Assembly (NCBI GenBank): GCA_022695795.1
Contig: MU404175.1
Span: 1-64,000, forward strand
From: Biscogniauxia marginata
Lineage: Eukaryota > Ascomycota > Sordariomycetes > Xylariales > Xylariaceae
DNA length: 64,000 nt
Direction of reading: 5' to 3'
Positions 1-13,325 of the stretch are shown piece after piece. The notes beneath the pieces are model-generated. The model saw nothing but the letters and a program-made list of their open reading frames with translations, was not told the DNA's origin and did not search any database. Positions within the stretch are counted from its first letter, which is position 1. Every line of letters begins with the position of its first letter. The translations under genes and the position numbers were made by a program.

Positions 1-1556
1 TTTTAATTATTTTTTTTTCAATTTTTTTTGTAATTAATTTTTTTTTTACCTTTTTTTTAATTAATTTTATTTATACACCCTATTTTTTTCCCCCCCCCCC
101 CCCCCCCCCCCTTCTATACATCAATCAATACATCAATACACAAAGTCACCTAGAACTTTTTTTTTTTAGTGTACGGCGCAGTTTCTGGGCTAATTAAGTG
201 AAAGCTCGCCACCTACCTAATCCACAGGTAGTTCGCTATCTTAGCGCTGAAAGTTCGGGTTTTCCTACCAGATCCTTTTTTAAACCTGATACCAAGACTC
301 GACAGAACGAACTAGTTTAGCAGGGGAAGAGAAAAAGATACTTAGATATACACACATAGATAGAATACATTAATGTATCCCATTTGAGCGAGGGCCAGGT
401 GGTGGAGGGAGACGCTTGGACAACATTAGTTCAGCATGGACGCGAGGCGACAGACAAGTCCCGGTATGTATATATTAATTCCGAGGGAGTGAGTGTGGCA
501 ATTCGAACTTTGGGGATACATAGCCTCGAGACGAGGAAGATGGATGATGGCATGGGGGTTTCCGGGAATAAGAACCAAATCATTAGCACGTTGTGGTAGC
601 GTCATCTCTTGTCCGAAAGGACCTAGCGAACGACCGATCTATCATGAACTAACTAACAGGTAGATGAACCAACCCTTTGGGACCGAGCAGAGAGACCTAG
701 TCAGAGTATCACCGAGTGTAGGTTCGATTCCCATTAGCGCTATTAGTATCTCGCTGGGGCTCTTTCTCCCCCCCTATCATAGGTATGCGCTTATACTTCC
801 CACAACAACATGTACCATCCACGATCGCGTATCAACCGCTTCACTAGCCTGCATACCTAGGTGCGCTCAGTAAGCGAGTTAGACCGAGAGCCCCTTTCAA
901 CAAATGATGTGACTTTCTTTCAATCTATTGATTCAACCCCCCAAACCCTCATAGCTCTCTAGGTTAATCACGTAACTGGCCAGCCAAAGTAAACCACAGG
1001 ACCTCTATCCTCTTCCTCTGAGCCCTGTTCCTCATACAAGAGATGTCTTCATCTGGTGTAGCAGTAGTCATCGTAGTAACTATTCGATTTCCCCTTCCCC
1101 TTCTTCCCTTCCCATACATATAACTAAGTCCACAACATCAACAAAAAAAGGAGGGGGAAAGAACTAGAAAAACAAGAGGAATCGATATCGACACGTTGTG
1201 AGTGATAGAACGTGATATATATATAGATAGGCAGGTAGATAACTCCCATACATAGCACGAAATGCCCTCTTAAAAACAATTCTTAAATTTTCTTTCTTTT
1301 CCACGTCGAGAGCCAGACCAAAAAGTATGACCGTAGAATCCCCCTCCCCCCCTTTTCTTATATGTATTGTATGTATCCATCATATACCTTCCCCTCCCAA
1401 AACCCCGGGGAGATCCTATAAAAACAAGAAAAAAAGTTTTTCTATATCGTATCCCATGCATTCATTCATAACCTGCCATTTAGGTGGCGGCCGGGTGACC
1501 GCCAAAATACCATCCCTACACGCATAGCTGCTCATCACGTACGTAGCGCGCCCCCC
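1..1556. other. No gene recognised; low-complexity start of window
   Basis: I see no supportable gene here. The first 170 bases are runs of T and short AT blocks, with an uninterrupted run of 22 C at 90-111. The rest has many stops in every frame, short homopolymers and a G/A-rich patch near 1,145-1,165. Its right end is the 3' side of the minus-strand gene that stops at 1,557, so part of it should be that gene's 3' UTR and terminator. Confidence 0.6.
90..111. repeat. Poly-C run, 22 bases
   Basis: A pure run of 22 C, immediately preceded by a T-rich stretch. Homopolymers of this length are unstable and prone to sequencing error, so the exact length is uncertain. Confidence 0.9.
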
Positions 1557-4500
1557 CTATCGCGGTGTATCCGGACGCCCACTACGAATAATCTTATTGA
1601 GGAGGCTAAGTCCCGAAGGCCGGACTTTCTTCTCGGCGGTCGTGCCGCCTGTCTCGTCCGCCGCTGTCGCCGACGTCTTCGACCCAGCTGATGAGGCGGT
1701 GGAGCCGACCTTGTAGAACCCGGGCTCGTGCTGGACCTGGGCGTGCTCGTCCTCGGACTCGAGGAGGTCGTAGTCCTCTAGGGTGGAGAGTTTGTTGTCG
1801 CTTGTGGTTGGATAGCCTCGGTGGCCAAGTCTAAAGTCGGGCGGTGTGGCCGCGTGTCTACCGCCGCCACCACCTCTGCCACCTCTGCCCATACCTCGAG
1901 CCGCCGTCGCCTCCTGCATCTTAGTGATGCCGCGCTCGAGGTGCGCCACCATGGGCGCCTTGAGTGACCAATTGTCATCTGGCTTGCGATCAAGCGCCAT
2001 CCGGTACAGCGACGGCTGTGCGCGCTTGAATTCTTCCTCGACCGCCTTCTGATGCTTCACCATGGCCTGAATGCGCTCGTCCTTCACCGCCGGAACTAGG
2101 TCTATCGAATACACCCTATCCTCGCCCTCGAGGAGTTTGACTAATTCATCATAGCGCTGATAGGCGTCTTTCTGAAGAATCGAGCTTTTGTTAGCATAGT
2201 CGACTCCACTTGAAAAAGATGCGTCTATAAAAATCCAGAAGCACTACAGGACATAGGTAAACTTACGCTCTTCTCCCAAGATACATCCTGCAAGCTCGCT
2301 AAGTACTCCTTCGCATTATCCGTCGTCTTCGTCCCAACAATGTACTTGTCGAACGAATGAGAGAACTCGCGGTAGTGACCCTTTAGTACAAAGCATTGCC
2401 CAGTCCATCCCTTGCTCTTGAACTTCTGGAATAATGCCTCAGCCACCGGGGCCTCCCAGCTGTACTCGACTATATTATCGTAGAAGACGACGCATTTGCT
2501 CGTGTACCATTTAGTGAACGAACTGCGACTGGGCTCATCCGGCAGTGCTTTTTCAATCATCTCCATGGTCGCCCGGGATACGAACGAGGCAGGGGCACGG
2601 AAGTTGATGGCGCCGTGGATATGTGATCGTTCATATCCTGCTTCCGAGCGAAGATCTATCACGACCATCTGACCGGCTGGGAATATTTCTAATAACTTGT
2701 TGAGATGGGCAGGTAGTATCATCTGAGCACCATCTTTGGGACGGTCGTGGCTGTGATCATCTATCTTTAAGCTTTGTAACCTGTTAGACACCTCTTGGTG
2801 TTCGCGGCGGTGGTGGAACCAGATCTGAATTTCACGTTAGCATCGCGCCTGGAGTCTTTATCTAGTGGTTAACGCACATCAATATCTGCCGTTTCTATGC
2901 CAAGATTTGATGCTAGGAATTCCTTCACAGCCACGGTCGGCTTTGGGTTGTTGTGGAAGTATTCTTCCAGACGTGCTTGAACACGAGCTGGAAGATCAGG
3001 CCGACTTGGAACGTTTTCGGTCGTGTTCGAAGTCTTTCCTGAGCTTCGTAACTGAGGCATAAAGTGATGTCGTGCTATATTGTCATTCGATACACTTCGC
3101 TGAAGACCTCCGCTGACAGGCGCTGTGCGGTGCCTAGTAGGGGGGCCAAGGGGAGAACTCGGCCACCCTAGGGAAGAGCTTTCTGGCGTTGCGTTTGACT
3201 TAGCCCGATGACTCCGGACTGAGGATTCGTATCTCGGCTTCTCAGTACCCCTGTAAGGCGGCTCTATAGGTGATCTTGCCCCGGAGATGGCAGATATTGT
3301 TGAAAACCTAACGCTTCCGGTATATGCTGTTGTTCCGGAGTAGATCGACGTTTGATCGGCATCCATATCAGCTCCTGTTGAGACCTCGTCTTCCATAGGC
3401 TGTGGCTCTTTGCGGCCCTGTGCGACTAGATTATTCGACCGGATGAAAGCTATGAAGTTGCAAGCGTGGTTCTCTGGAAGCAAGTTCCAGACCATGACAG
3501 GCAACGATAGCAAAAGCAACGTCGAGTGGCTTTTAAATACCCCTTGCACCTTGACATATTTAGCCAAGGCAGGTATACTCGACAGCCAATGCTCCCAGTC
3601 GTTGATGTTCAGGCGCTGGTCATCTTCTAGAGCTAAGGATATCATGACGTGAGGCACGTCTTCGTTGGGCTCTGAACCAACTATGTCCTGGGGGCCTGCA
3701 GATCGTCCAACGAAAGCGCTTGGGTCTGCTGCTGGTTCCTGGGGAGGCGAAGGGGGCCGCATGTCGGGGGATACTACCCGAGACAGCTCGATACTCGGCG
3801 CTCGATGGTTCGCGGTCATCATGAAATGAACCGGCGTGGACCGAGCTTCGAATTGCTGCCCGTTCAGCATGATGGGCCTTGGGTGCTTGAGGCGGGCCAG
3901 GACTTCGGCATGCAGCATGGCGGCTGAAAACGTCCTTACCCTCCACTGCTGGAGAATTTCAATCAGGGCACTCGTAAAGGAGTATCTTCCGGGATCCGGA
4001 GCAATAGCATCCCAACTCGAGGCCGATATCGTTTCTGTGATACTGTTGCCATTCGGAAAAGTGGCGCTTGCAGCTCCTGCACAACAATCTAGCAGGATCA
4101 AGACGTCTGAAAGGGACCGCTCCAACAGCGTTTGAATAGCAGACCATCTAGTACAAAGGTCAATACGATTAATTGCGTACACGCTCAAGGACGGTATAAC
4201 CGGGGGCGACTCACTGTAGCCATGGCGAATCTGAGCTCCGATTGCTAGGTTCCGTCATTAGCAAGGGTGTTATAGACCAGGAGTGCCTATGGATTAGTAA
4301 CTCACGCGCACCACGTGCTCTGCCTCGACTCGTCTATCCTCGCGTGGCCTCCATAGTAGACAATTATCAAGGTATCGTTTGATTCGTTTGCCTTTATGGT
4401 GGCCCCAATCTTCAACATCAACTCGAGGTGTGCGTTCTCGGAAGGTATCGAGAATGTTTCGGTCTCGAAGTTGTAGTGTTCTCGGAAGCACGCCTCAAGG

Positions 4501-4944
4501 TCCTCCAACTCAGGAAGGACAAACAGGTCATCGCATTCCCAATGAAGAAGGATGGCGTAGACTTTCTTATATCGCTGCGAGCTGCCTCGGTTGGGAAATG
4601 CTCGTGTGGCCGACTGTCAACAATGGGCTTCGTTAGCTCTTCAGTGGCAGTGTGTGACCGACGCAAGAGGAGGTCGGAACGGAACGCACATCTTCGAGCG
4701 TCTTTGCAAATTCGGGAAGATGCTTCACATGGTAGTTCACGCGGCTGATGTCATGCGTGGCCGACGGCGTCTTCTCATCCCCCACGCTAGAGCCATACTG
4801 GGTAGATGTGATTAGACGGGAGCGAGCTTGAGGCCTGGCGGTCTTGTTGTCTCGACGTACGGCAGAATCACCACTGCTAAAGATATTCCCATCCGTAGGC
4901 TGCCGTGAAGTTATAGTCACGAAAGGCAGACTATTATCACCCAT
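1557..4944 (-). CDS. Caspase-like / homeodomain / rhodanese-like fusion protein
   Basis: Five exons on the minus strand: 4944-4690, 4613-4306, 4213-2878, 2824-2267, 2171-1557, giving 1,023 residues. All junctions use GT-AG sites and keep frame. An in-frame stop lies just upstream of the ATG. Residues about 100-300 form a caspase (C14) fold: the His motif YYGGHA (His175) and LLDCCAGAA (Cys232) supply both dyad residues. A disordered middle part leads to a homeodomain-like segment at about 595-649, with IWFHHRR as the recognition-helix signature. It is completed only by joining exons 3 and 4. Residues about 668-800 are rhodanese/Cdc25-like (VVIDLRSEAGYERSHIHGAINF), but the active-site loop reads VVFYDN, so Asp749 sits where the catalytic Cys belongs. 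The C-terminus has a coiled stretch and an RGG-like glycine run. The role is unknown; proteolytic signalling is inference. Without fusion the rhodanese part has no early ATG, which argues for one gene. Confidence 0.8.
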
Positions 4945-6346
4945 GACTGCGTACTCTCTTCAGCAGGTCAATAACCGTCGTTCTAGTAAAGGGAAGCGCA
5001 AGGCTAGGCTGTGGATGCTGCTAGTACGAGAAGACTTGGATCGCGGGCTGCGTCTTTACATGCTGTTGCCGCGCCATAAGGCGGGGGGCGGAGGGACACG
5101 GAACGAATGGGCTCTTCTTTTTAACTTGGATGAAGGACAATGGAATCAATCACTTGAGCGAGCGGGAGGTGTTCGATGAAGATGGATGGTTGGACTCCCA
5201 AGACCACGCGCCCGCTCGATAATTTTGTCCTCACTCGAGATCACATAGACGTAGCACAGCCCTTCAGCTGGGGGACCTGAGGATGAAGGGAGAACGGCCA
5301 GGCGCCGAAAAGGTGGCGGCCGCAAGCCAGGGGGGACGAAAGCTGTTCCAGATACTCGGTAGCAGAATCCGGTTTAGTGATTATCCTCGCGGTGACCAGA
5401 TTGGGGCAGATAGTCAATCCAATTCTTCGATCCTTTTGGCTCGCGGGATACCCCGGTTCGGTCGTCGGTGGCACTCGTGGGCGGCTTGCTTCTAGAAGAA
5501 GAAAAGAATGCAATCCACGTCTGAGTTGCAGCCGCTTGAAACTCGCCTATTATACAGTAATTGATTTTATTATAGCATAGTTGCTTGTCAATCCTGTTAG
5601 CAAAACAGCGGTAATAATACTTCGGGGGGAGGGTTTCCTGGGGTTCCTTGGCGTCCTTTAAGCTCCTTGGCGGCTCGGCGTTGCGCAATCTGCCAATCCT
5701 GCATGTAACAAATCAGCACCGGCCAAGTCCGAGCTTCCCATTTGTCGGTAGTAACGTGTCAGCCTAACCTGTACTTGTTAGCGGAATATCTGCTAATGGA
5801 ATTGTACAACGCCGCTCTTGAAAAGTAAGGCTTGCTTTATAGTCCTAGACTGCGTCCTGTTGACAGACTACCTGACTACACTTGAATTTATACCCCCCCA
5901 TGACCTTACCTGTCCAGATGCTGCGATGCGAGAAACAGAGTCCATTGCGTATATGACCTGGTCCAAACTGTATGCAGATTATTAGAACATCAACCCCCTC
6001 CCCAGAGCACCGTACGGATCCACGCTAACCGTTCATTTACACCATTCCGTATATGCAATCATAGATAAGCCCCGACGCAGTTTTGTCATGCCCTGCGATA
6101 TCGGGGTAGGAAAAAAAACCCCATTGCCACCCTCCAACGCCGAAGTAAGTGCAAGTAGTTCCGGGTGTTGAATCGATGTGTGTGGGAGATAAGGACAGAT
6201 CCTGGGAAAGTCCCCGAGAAAGCAAGATGGGGAAATGGCGCACGTGGATGGATGGGAGCATTCGTTATCCAGGCCTAATATCTGGATCCTAGCCCTCCAG
6301 CCTTGTCGAATCTGCGTAAAGTGCAAGCTGGTTACAAGCCGATCCG
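4945..6346. other. Intergenic, no gene seen
   Basis: Upstream region of the caspase-like gene and downstream region of the minus-strand gene starting at 8,194. Open frames here are short, with no recognisable motif on either strand. It must contain the promoter of the caspase-like gene; no clear TATA box is visible. Confidence 0.55.
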
Positions 6347-8194
6347 TCAATCTTGCTTATCTATATCCGAGTCTCTATAGGCTGCCTCCAACTCTTCCTT
6401 CATCAGGCGCTCGCTAAGGCTTCTCGGTGTCCCATTAAAGGAGGCTGGATCCGGTCGATAACTACTCGACTCGTCAACGCCACTCCGTCCATCGACACTA
6501 CCAACGAATGAATTAAACTGTCCCATCTCGGCTGCCCTCTTATGCATTTCTTGATCGCGGACGATCCCGATTGTGAATGGCTTCCCCTTGTATGACCCAG
6601 TGGATGCACTGATATGTTTGGATGGCGTTGATGCTGGGGCTGGGGCTGGGGCTGGGGGTGGAGGCTTGGCAATTGGTACTCCGGGTGACCTAGAGTAGAG
6701 TACCGCTGGGGGGTTTCCTGTCTGATCCTCGGCGACAGGTGTAGCCTCGCCCTCATCTTCCTCATCCTCCTCATCCTCCTCTTCGTCTATATACTTTGAG
6801 GCTGTCTTCGTTCTGTCGCCGCTATCCGATGCGTCATCACGACCATCATCAAATTGAAACATATCCTCCTCATCCAAAGGCTTCGACATACAAGAGTTGC
6901 GCGGGTCTATGGCACATGAAAGCGTATTATTTCGCTCTTGGGTTTCAGAGGCATTGTGTTCGATTCCAGCTTCGATGTCTTGCGGCGGCGAAAACCTTTT
7001 CTTGCCTTTGAACGAGCTTAGTGGGGGCATTTCGAGGATATCGCTCATTTCGTCGTCATCGCCAGCGTATTGGTCCTCTTCAATTTCGTGCACAACCTCT
7101 AGTGAGGGGCTAGTTTGAGCAGGGAGGCGGACGTCATTTATACGGCGCCCTGCGCCTTCGACATTGAACCCGAGAGTTGCTGCCTGTGAGTGACCATTCA
7201 AGGATGGCATGACTAACTCATCTTCCTCGTCATCATATAGTGCCTGCGAATTGCCGACAACGGTCCAGGTTGATGTGTCCTCATTTGAGTTTCTGGCCAA
7301 GGCCTTCAAACGATCGGTAGATGTTAGCTTCTTCGGCCGTGGCGGGGAGCTGCCTAGTAACCCGGTCTCGTCATCTAGGACAATCTCGCCATATGAGTCA
7401 TCGAGCATTCTAGTGGGGCTGCTCTGCGAAAATGAAGGAAGGTCTGATGTTCGAGGTGAGATTGGGGGCGACACAGTGGGCAGAACTTCTTCGCCCTCAA
7501 CGTCAAAGCGAACTCGTCTCGGACTTTGGGTTTTGGTAGACGAGTTCGAGGAGCGACGGAGAGCACTTCTTCGTGTTCGCGACGCACTATCGTCAGACGT
7601 AACCGAGGACACGGTGTCCCCAGTGTGGCGTCGGACGGGATCGGGTCGCGATAGGGCAATGTTACCTAGAGAGGGAGAAGTGAGGCTTTGAGTACTGCTG
7701 GACCCGTTACTTTCAGGCCCTTGGGATGGCGAGGTAGGTGTAGCGGGCGTAGGGGTAGATGCGAGGTCACGTCGCTGCACAGCTTCGAGCAGGGGGAGAT
7801 AGCTTGGTGTGAACAGGCCGATAAACTCGCGTTCGCGTTCATGTGGGCTCCTTGTGCCATCGCTGGGGAGGTCACTCGAAGTGTCCGGCAAAGTCGGAGG
7901 TGGTGTAACTTTACCACATCTCAGTCCTTGATCGCCTACGGCATTGTGGATATCGTCGGTCGAAGGTGAGTCAAGTGCACGGTAGTGGCCAAGGTTTAGG
8001 GCCGGGTAGTTCTGCATCTCGCCGGCAATGACTTTTTCAACCTGAGCGCGAACATGTGCCGGGACATGTTGTAGAAGCTGGGACGAATATCGCTGGAACT
8101 CCTGCGCCATCTCGTGGCGGTATTCGTTGACCTTGTAGTCCAGCTCGGCAAGTTTGCCGAGGAGCTCTGATGCTAGTCTTGTGGTGTCATCCAT
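6347..8194 (-). CDS. Disordered acidic/Ser-rich protein of unknown function
   Basis: An uninterrupted frame of 615 residues from ATG at 8194. I do not recognise the family. The N-terminal 80 residues are predicted helical (LASELLGKLAELDYKVNEYR and a following amphipathic stretch) and could be a coiled coil or a short folded domain. The rest is Ser/Pro/Thr-rich and looks disordered. Late features are an acidic tract (DEEEDEEDEEDEGE) and a Pro-Ala tract ([11 protein letters not shown]). The last 20 residues are again helical and charged. Codon use is unremarkable and no intron is needed. Such a layout fits a scaffold or regulatory protein, but that is inference only. Confidence 0.75.
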   Translation of the reverse strand: MDDTTRLASELLGKLAELDYKVNEYRHEMAQEFQRYSSQLLQHVPAHVRAQVEKVIAGEMQNYPALNLGHYRALDSPSTDDIHNAVGDQGLRCGKVTPPPTLPDTSSDLPSDGTRSPHEREREFIGLFTPSYLPLLEAVQRRDLASTPTPATPTSPSQGPESNGSSSTQSLTSPSLGNIALSRPDPVRRHTGDTVSSVTSDDSASRTRRSALRRSSNSSTKTQSPRRVRFDVEGEEVLPTVSPPISPRTSDLPSFSQSSPTRMLDDSYGEIVLDDETGLLGSSPPRPKKLTSTDRLKALARNSNEDTSTWTVVGNSQALYDDEEDELVMPSLNGHSQAATLGFNVEGAGRRINDVRLPAQTSPSLEVVHEIEEDQYAGDDDEMSDILEMPPLSSFKGKKRFSPPQDIEAGIEHNASETQERNNTLSCAIDPRNSCMSKPLDEEDMFQFDDGRDDASDSGDRTKTASKYIDEEEDEEDEEDEGEATPVAEDQTGNPPAVLYSRSPGVPIAKPPPPAPAPAPASTPSKHISASTGSYKGKPFTIGIVRDQEMHKRAAEMGQFNSFVGSVDGRSGVDESSSYRPDPASFNGTPRSLSERLMKEELEAAYRDSDIDKQD

Positions 8195-11100
8195 CGTATG
8201 ACTGCTCGAGACAACAAGACTGGGTCAATCGAAAACGGCCAGCGGACAAAGGGTATGCATAGTTGGGTGAGGAATTGAACCCGGGTCAATCTCTCGGTTT
8301 GTGCGGGTTGGAATGTGGTGATGTAAGATAGATAGCGAAATAGGTGAGCCAAGGTAGTTTTTGTCCCCCGTTCGCTGACGTGGAGGAAGAAGATGGAAGG
8401 TCTGATGCGACACCTGCCACTCAATTGCGGCTGTCGTCGACAAGCCAATGCCTACATTCAATATCCATGGGTAAGTCGAAACGCAGCAGCTTTGCATTCG
8501 AGTAAGAGAAGGAAAGAGAAAAATAGAATAGAAAATAAGAAGCAGGAAAAAAAGGTTAACATGGGTGGAGTATGTACAGTTAGGTACGTACTGCAAGGTC
8601 AGGCAAGGTAAGGAAGGCATGTTGCAGTGGAGGAACCAAGGTGTGGTGTAGGTGATGTAGCTGTGCCAAGGATGCATTCCGACGGTCTGGTTATCTGTGA
8701 AAATCCGGTCAATCATCAGGGCAATTGGCATTTTGCGATGTGGGAAAGCGGACCAATTACAATCGGCCCGTCCGGCTCGTCCATGCCTTCCTTCTGCCTT
8801 CCTTCTATCTGCCCAGGGCTGTTTATTACCTTACCTACCGGAGTTATAAGTCCAGATCTAGGCCCAGACCGCCGTGAATGCCCTGTACCTAATGCTGTTA
8901 ACATATAACACTACATGTATTCAATATTAGGTTTAGGTAGGTACCCAATGTACTCATATATACCTTGGGTACTCAACAATGCAATCTCTACGTACCTTTT
9001 TATATTGCTTGTACTGGGGACAAAACGACACCCATAGGTATAGTATAGTACATGTAACACATATAGACGCCGGTCCACAATTTTGCATGTATATGAGTAG
9101 ACGCCTGCAAGTTGAACTGCATGCTATACCACCTAGGTATACTATCCCATTCTAGATCAATAAATTGTAGCTGCGTACATGTATGATCCGGACTTCCCGT
9201 CATCGTTCCGCAGCCTTGAACCCTACCCCTAATAGCGGCAACTAGAAACCCCAACTAAGTTCTTCACGACAGCTGGTCCCCAACAACTTGGAAAACAACA
9301 TATGCATGTGAGTGAGTATACATGTGTTCTTGTTGTTAGGCTGCTGATTCCCGACTAAAAAAACTACACGGTTTGGACTATTGCACGTGGACTAAAACAC
9401 AACCATCTATCGTAATGACTTTCCTGAGAAACGTGTAGTTTTGATGTGCGTACATGTGGTTGTCATCACTGCATGAGCGCAATGCGCCCTTATGGGACTA
9501 TACTAGGTATACTAGTACGCTACCGACGAGACGATATTCCGAAATCGGCAATCAGAATCGCGGTAAAAGCCTGATATCTAAGCACCAGAAATATTGTCCT
9601 GGTCCTTGTAGAGCCTTGAGGGGGGAAGCGTCGATCGATTGGGAAGCTCGAAGAAATACTCGCATAGCCTGCGCAGTACTTGCATGGGCTGCCGGCCTAT
9701 AGAACTTAGGTAAGGCGAGGCGCATTCGACTTGCTGTAAGTCATCCCGAAGCCATAGGGCATCGAGCGAGCAGCCCGGTTGCCTAACTTAAATATCTTTC
9801 CTGCAGACCAATTTGGCGATAGCCAGAGGGCTAGACATCGATGCGTTGATACATAAAAGCCGGCGCAAGAAGCACATGGCATCACGTTTCAACAGGGGAG
9901 ATAACTGGTCGAAGACCTAGTATCACTAGGCCCTCGCCCTCTTCCTCACTTTTAATAAGCCATGGGAGTTGCTTTCGCGATCGACACCCAGCTGCTTGTC
10001 CTCGTTCCCTTGTGCTCACCGCCTGTCCTATCGTCATCTCGTAGCAGCCTCATGTTGTTCCGCAGCAACGCTGTCATCGGCGCCTCGATCTGAGCCGTAG
10101 CCAAGAAGATTTCTGGGACACGTGTGTACGCCATGACCAAACGTCACTGAACCAGAGCACGTTGTCACCATCTAGTCTTGGGTTCCTCTCGCCTAGGTAC
10201 GTAGATGGCGCAGGGTCGCATAACGGGGGCCCTTCAATCATGTACGGACCCGGATTGCCCACCTCGGTGTTGTATTCGGTGCGCGATATCGAAGCGCCGA
10301 CTGGCTACGGTACCGTAGGTAATTATATTGTACTAGATTGGGCTTCAATGGAAAACTTCCTTGGCGATGAAGCCGGAAATTTTGATTCTTGTGACGGACG
10401 GGATGGCAAGCATCACCTGATCTGCCATTCGCATCTTGCTCAAGGCTTTCTCCTCTTTCATTGCCTTTTTGATCTCTTGATGCAACGCTTCTATTGCTAA
10501 GCCAAATCTATAAGAGCTGCGTGGCAGCCACCACCGCCGTGATCAAGTGCCTGATATGTCGATCTTTCACCTGGTGTGTGTGGAGCTCATCTACAGGATG
10601 CATGTCACGTAGTAAAGATAAGTAAAACTCATGAACATCTAAATGATATATATGTTGTCGACAGGGCAAAAAGAATGCTACAACTTGTGGAAGAAAAGTG
10701 CTAATACTTTGGCTGACCTTGTGTCAGTCAATAAAACTGAGTATGCCTTCGGCAAATGGTCATCATGTCTTTGGTTTGCTTCCTTTAGAGGCTAATACTA
10801 ACCTTCACTATAGGAAAGAATGGTAGTTGAGAGAGTCTTGTGACTGGAGGGGGGAAAAGGAAAAAGGGATAACAGACTAAGGGTTTCAGCTGAGTCATTT
10901 ATAGGACCTATACGTTACCTACCTGTAACCTACATATAACTTTGAGGGGCGTATCACTGCAGCTGGCGGGTGGAGATACGAGTAAAGATAACTACTAAGG
11001 TTACCTCAAATTGTTGGGCAAATCTTCCTCCAAATGACTAGAGTATCCAAGATGGTGGTTTAAGACTTGCATAATTTCGGGAACTTGCATGTTCTTGGAA

Positions 11101-11458
11101 TGGAGAGTGTCGTTGGCGGCCATTGCCTCTAGCCAATGCGCGACATTTGCCTTGTGAAGGCAAAGTCCCAGGGAGGTGCGGCATGGTAGCCAGGGTAAAG
11201 GAGATACTTGGCGCTAAATAAACACTGGTTTTAATGGATTTCTATTCCTAGAATGTCTCGATGGCCCGCTAATCCACAACGAAGTTCCCATGAGGCGCCC
11301 GTATGTGAGGGGTGAATAATACGCCCAAATAGCAAGCGTATTAATACCTCACATACCCCCTACACTTTATATATTCGTTTAAAATCCACAAGCTATTAGT
11401 TTGCCTGTATAGAAGCAGCATCCACATTTGACGGCAGGTATGAGCCTTAACGGAAGGA
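8195..11458. other. 3.2-kb gene-poor stretch
   Basis: The left part (about 8,195-8,750) is the probable promoter and leader of the gene starting at 8,194. From there to 11,458 I see only short frames, frequent stops and many TAGGTA/TACCTA motifs (8,930-9,000; 10,910-10,940). A frame at 10,162-10,500 has no recognisable motif. The region could hold a decayed gene or element, but I cannot identify one. The right end is the 3' flank of the cytochrome b5 reductase gene. Confidence 0.5.
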
Positions 11459-12587
<1,129 letters not shown>

Positions 12588-13325
12588 CTTGCGAATCGGC
12601 CACGTAGGGTAGCGAGTTTGGGGAGAGAAACTGGAAAATTTAGGCGGTCGATTGCGATGGTAGGAATCCACGCTCTGATTTGTTAGCCGCGGAACTTGAT
12701 CGTAAGCTTGAGGAGATGCTGGTCAAGGTAGCAATTGGGGAGTTCGGGAGCTTCAAATACCTAGGTAGTCGGTCAAAAACGGAAACCCCGAGCAATCTCC
12801 TGGTGAAGAGTCGGGGTGTCGTAAGTTGCCGAAGAGTCTAGCGGCGGTAGAGCGAATTGAAGGAAGAAAATCGCATGGCAAGTCCCAGTGGGTAAGAGTC
12901 CTCAACCGATTATCGCTGGGGTTCTCCACGGCTTCTTTTCTAGTGGGCCCATGTGGCTGGTCGTGGGTCTGGTCTCCAGTGGCGTGTGTGGCTTGCTCGT
13001 CAACCCAACTCCCTTTTGGAATTGGAGGTCTCGGGTCCTAACACGGTGTGCTTACATATGCCTCCCAGAGGGTCACGAGAAGAAGGGATATCGAACTGAC
13101 TGCATACGAGGCGAGCCAGCGGGCTTCACCGTTCGATGTTTAATTGTTGTGTGACGATTATCAGCTCGATGTTATCGCCAATTACATTCTCTTCACGTTC
13201 TTTAAACCGCCATACTCTTTCGTTGATTATTTCCGTCCCAAAAGAATTATATAATTACTAGAGACTACCTACCTAAGGCCAATTCAGTGTCAAAACATTT
13301 ATCTGATGAACACATAATCAAAAAT
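12588..13325. other. Divergent promoter region between cytochrome b5 reductase and DUF3605 gene
   Basis: Two genes start outward from this 0.7-kb stretch, so it should carry both promoters. I see no defined element beyond AT-rich DNA next to 13,326 and CTACCTACCTAAGG at about 13,265. Confidence 0.6.

Noticed and set aside
721..735. GGTTCGATTCC, a tRNA B-box-like string
   Set aside because: The flanking bases do not form a full T stem, and no matching acceptor stem lies 60-75 nt upstream.
384..873. Short + strand frames near the window start
   Set aside because: Short, no motif, in low-complexity flanks.
8262..8280. Reverse-strand GGGTTCAATTCC resembling a tRNA T loop
   Set aside because: The T stem does not pair and no cloverleaf can be drawn around it.
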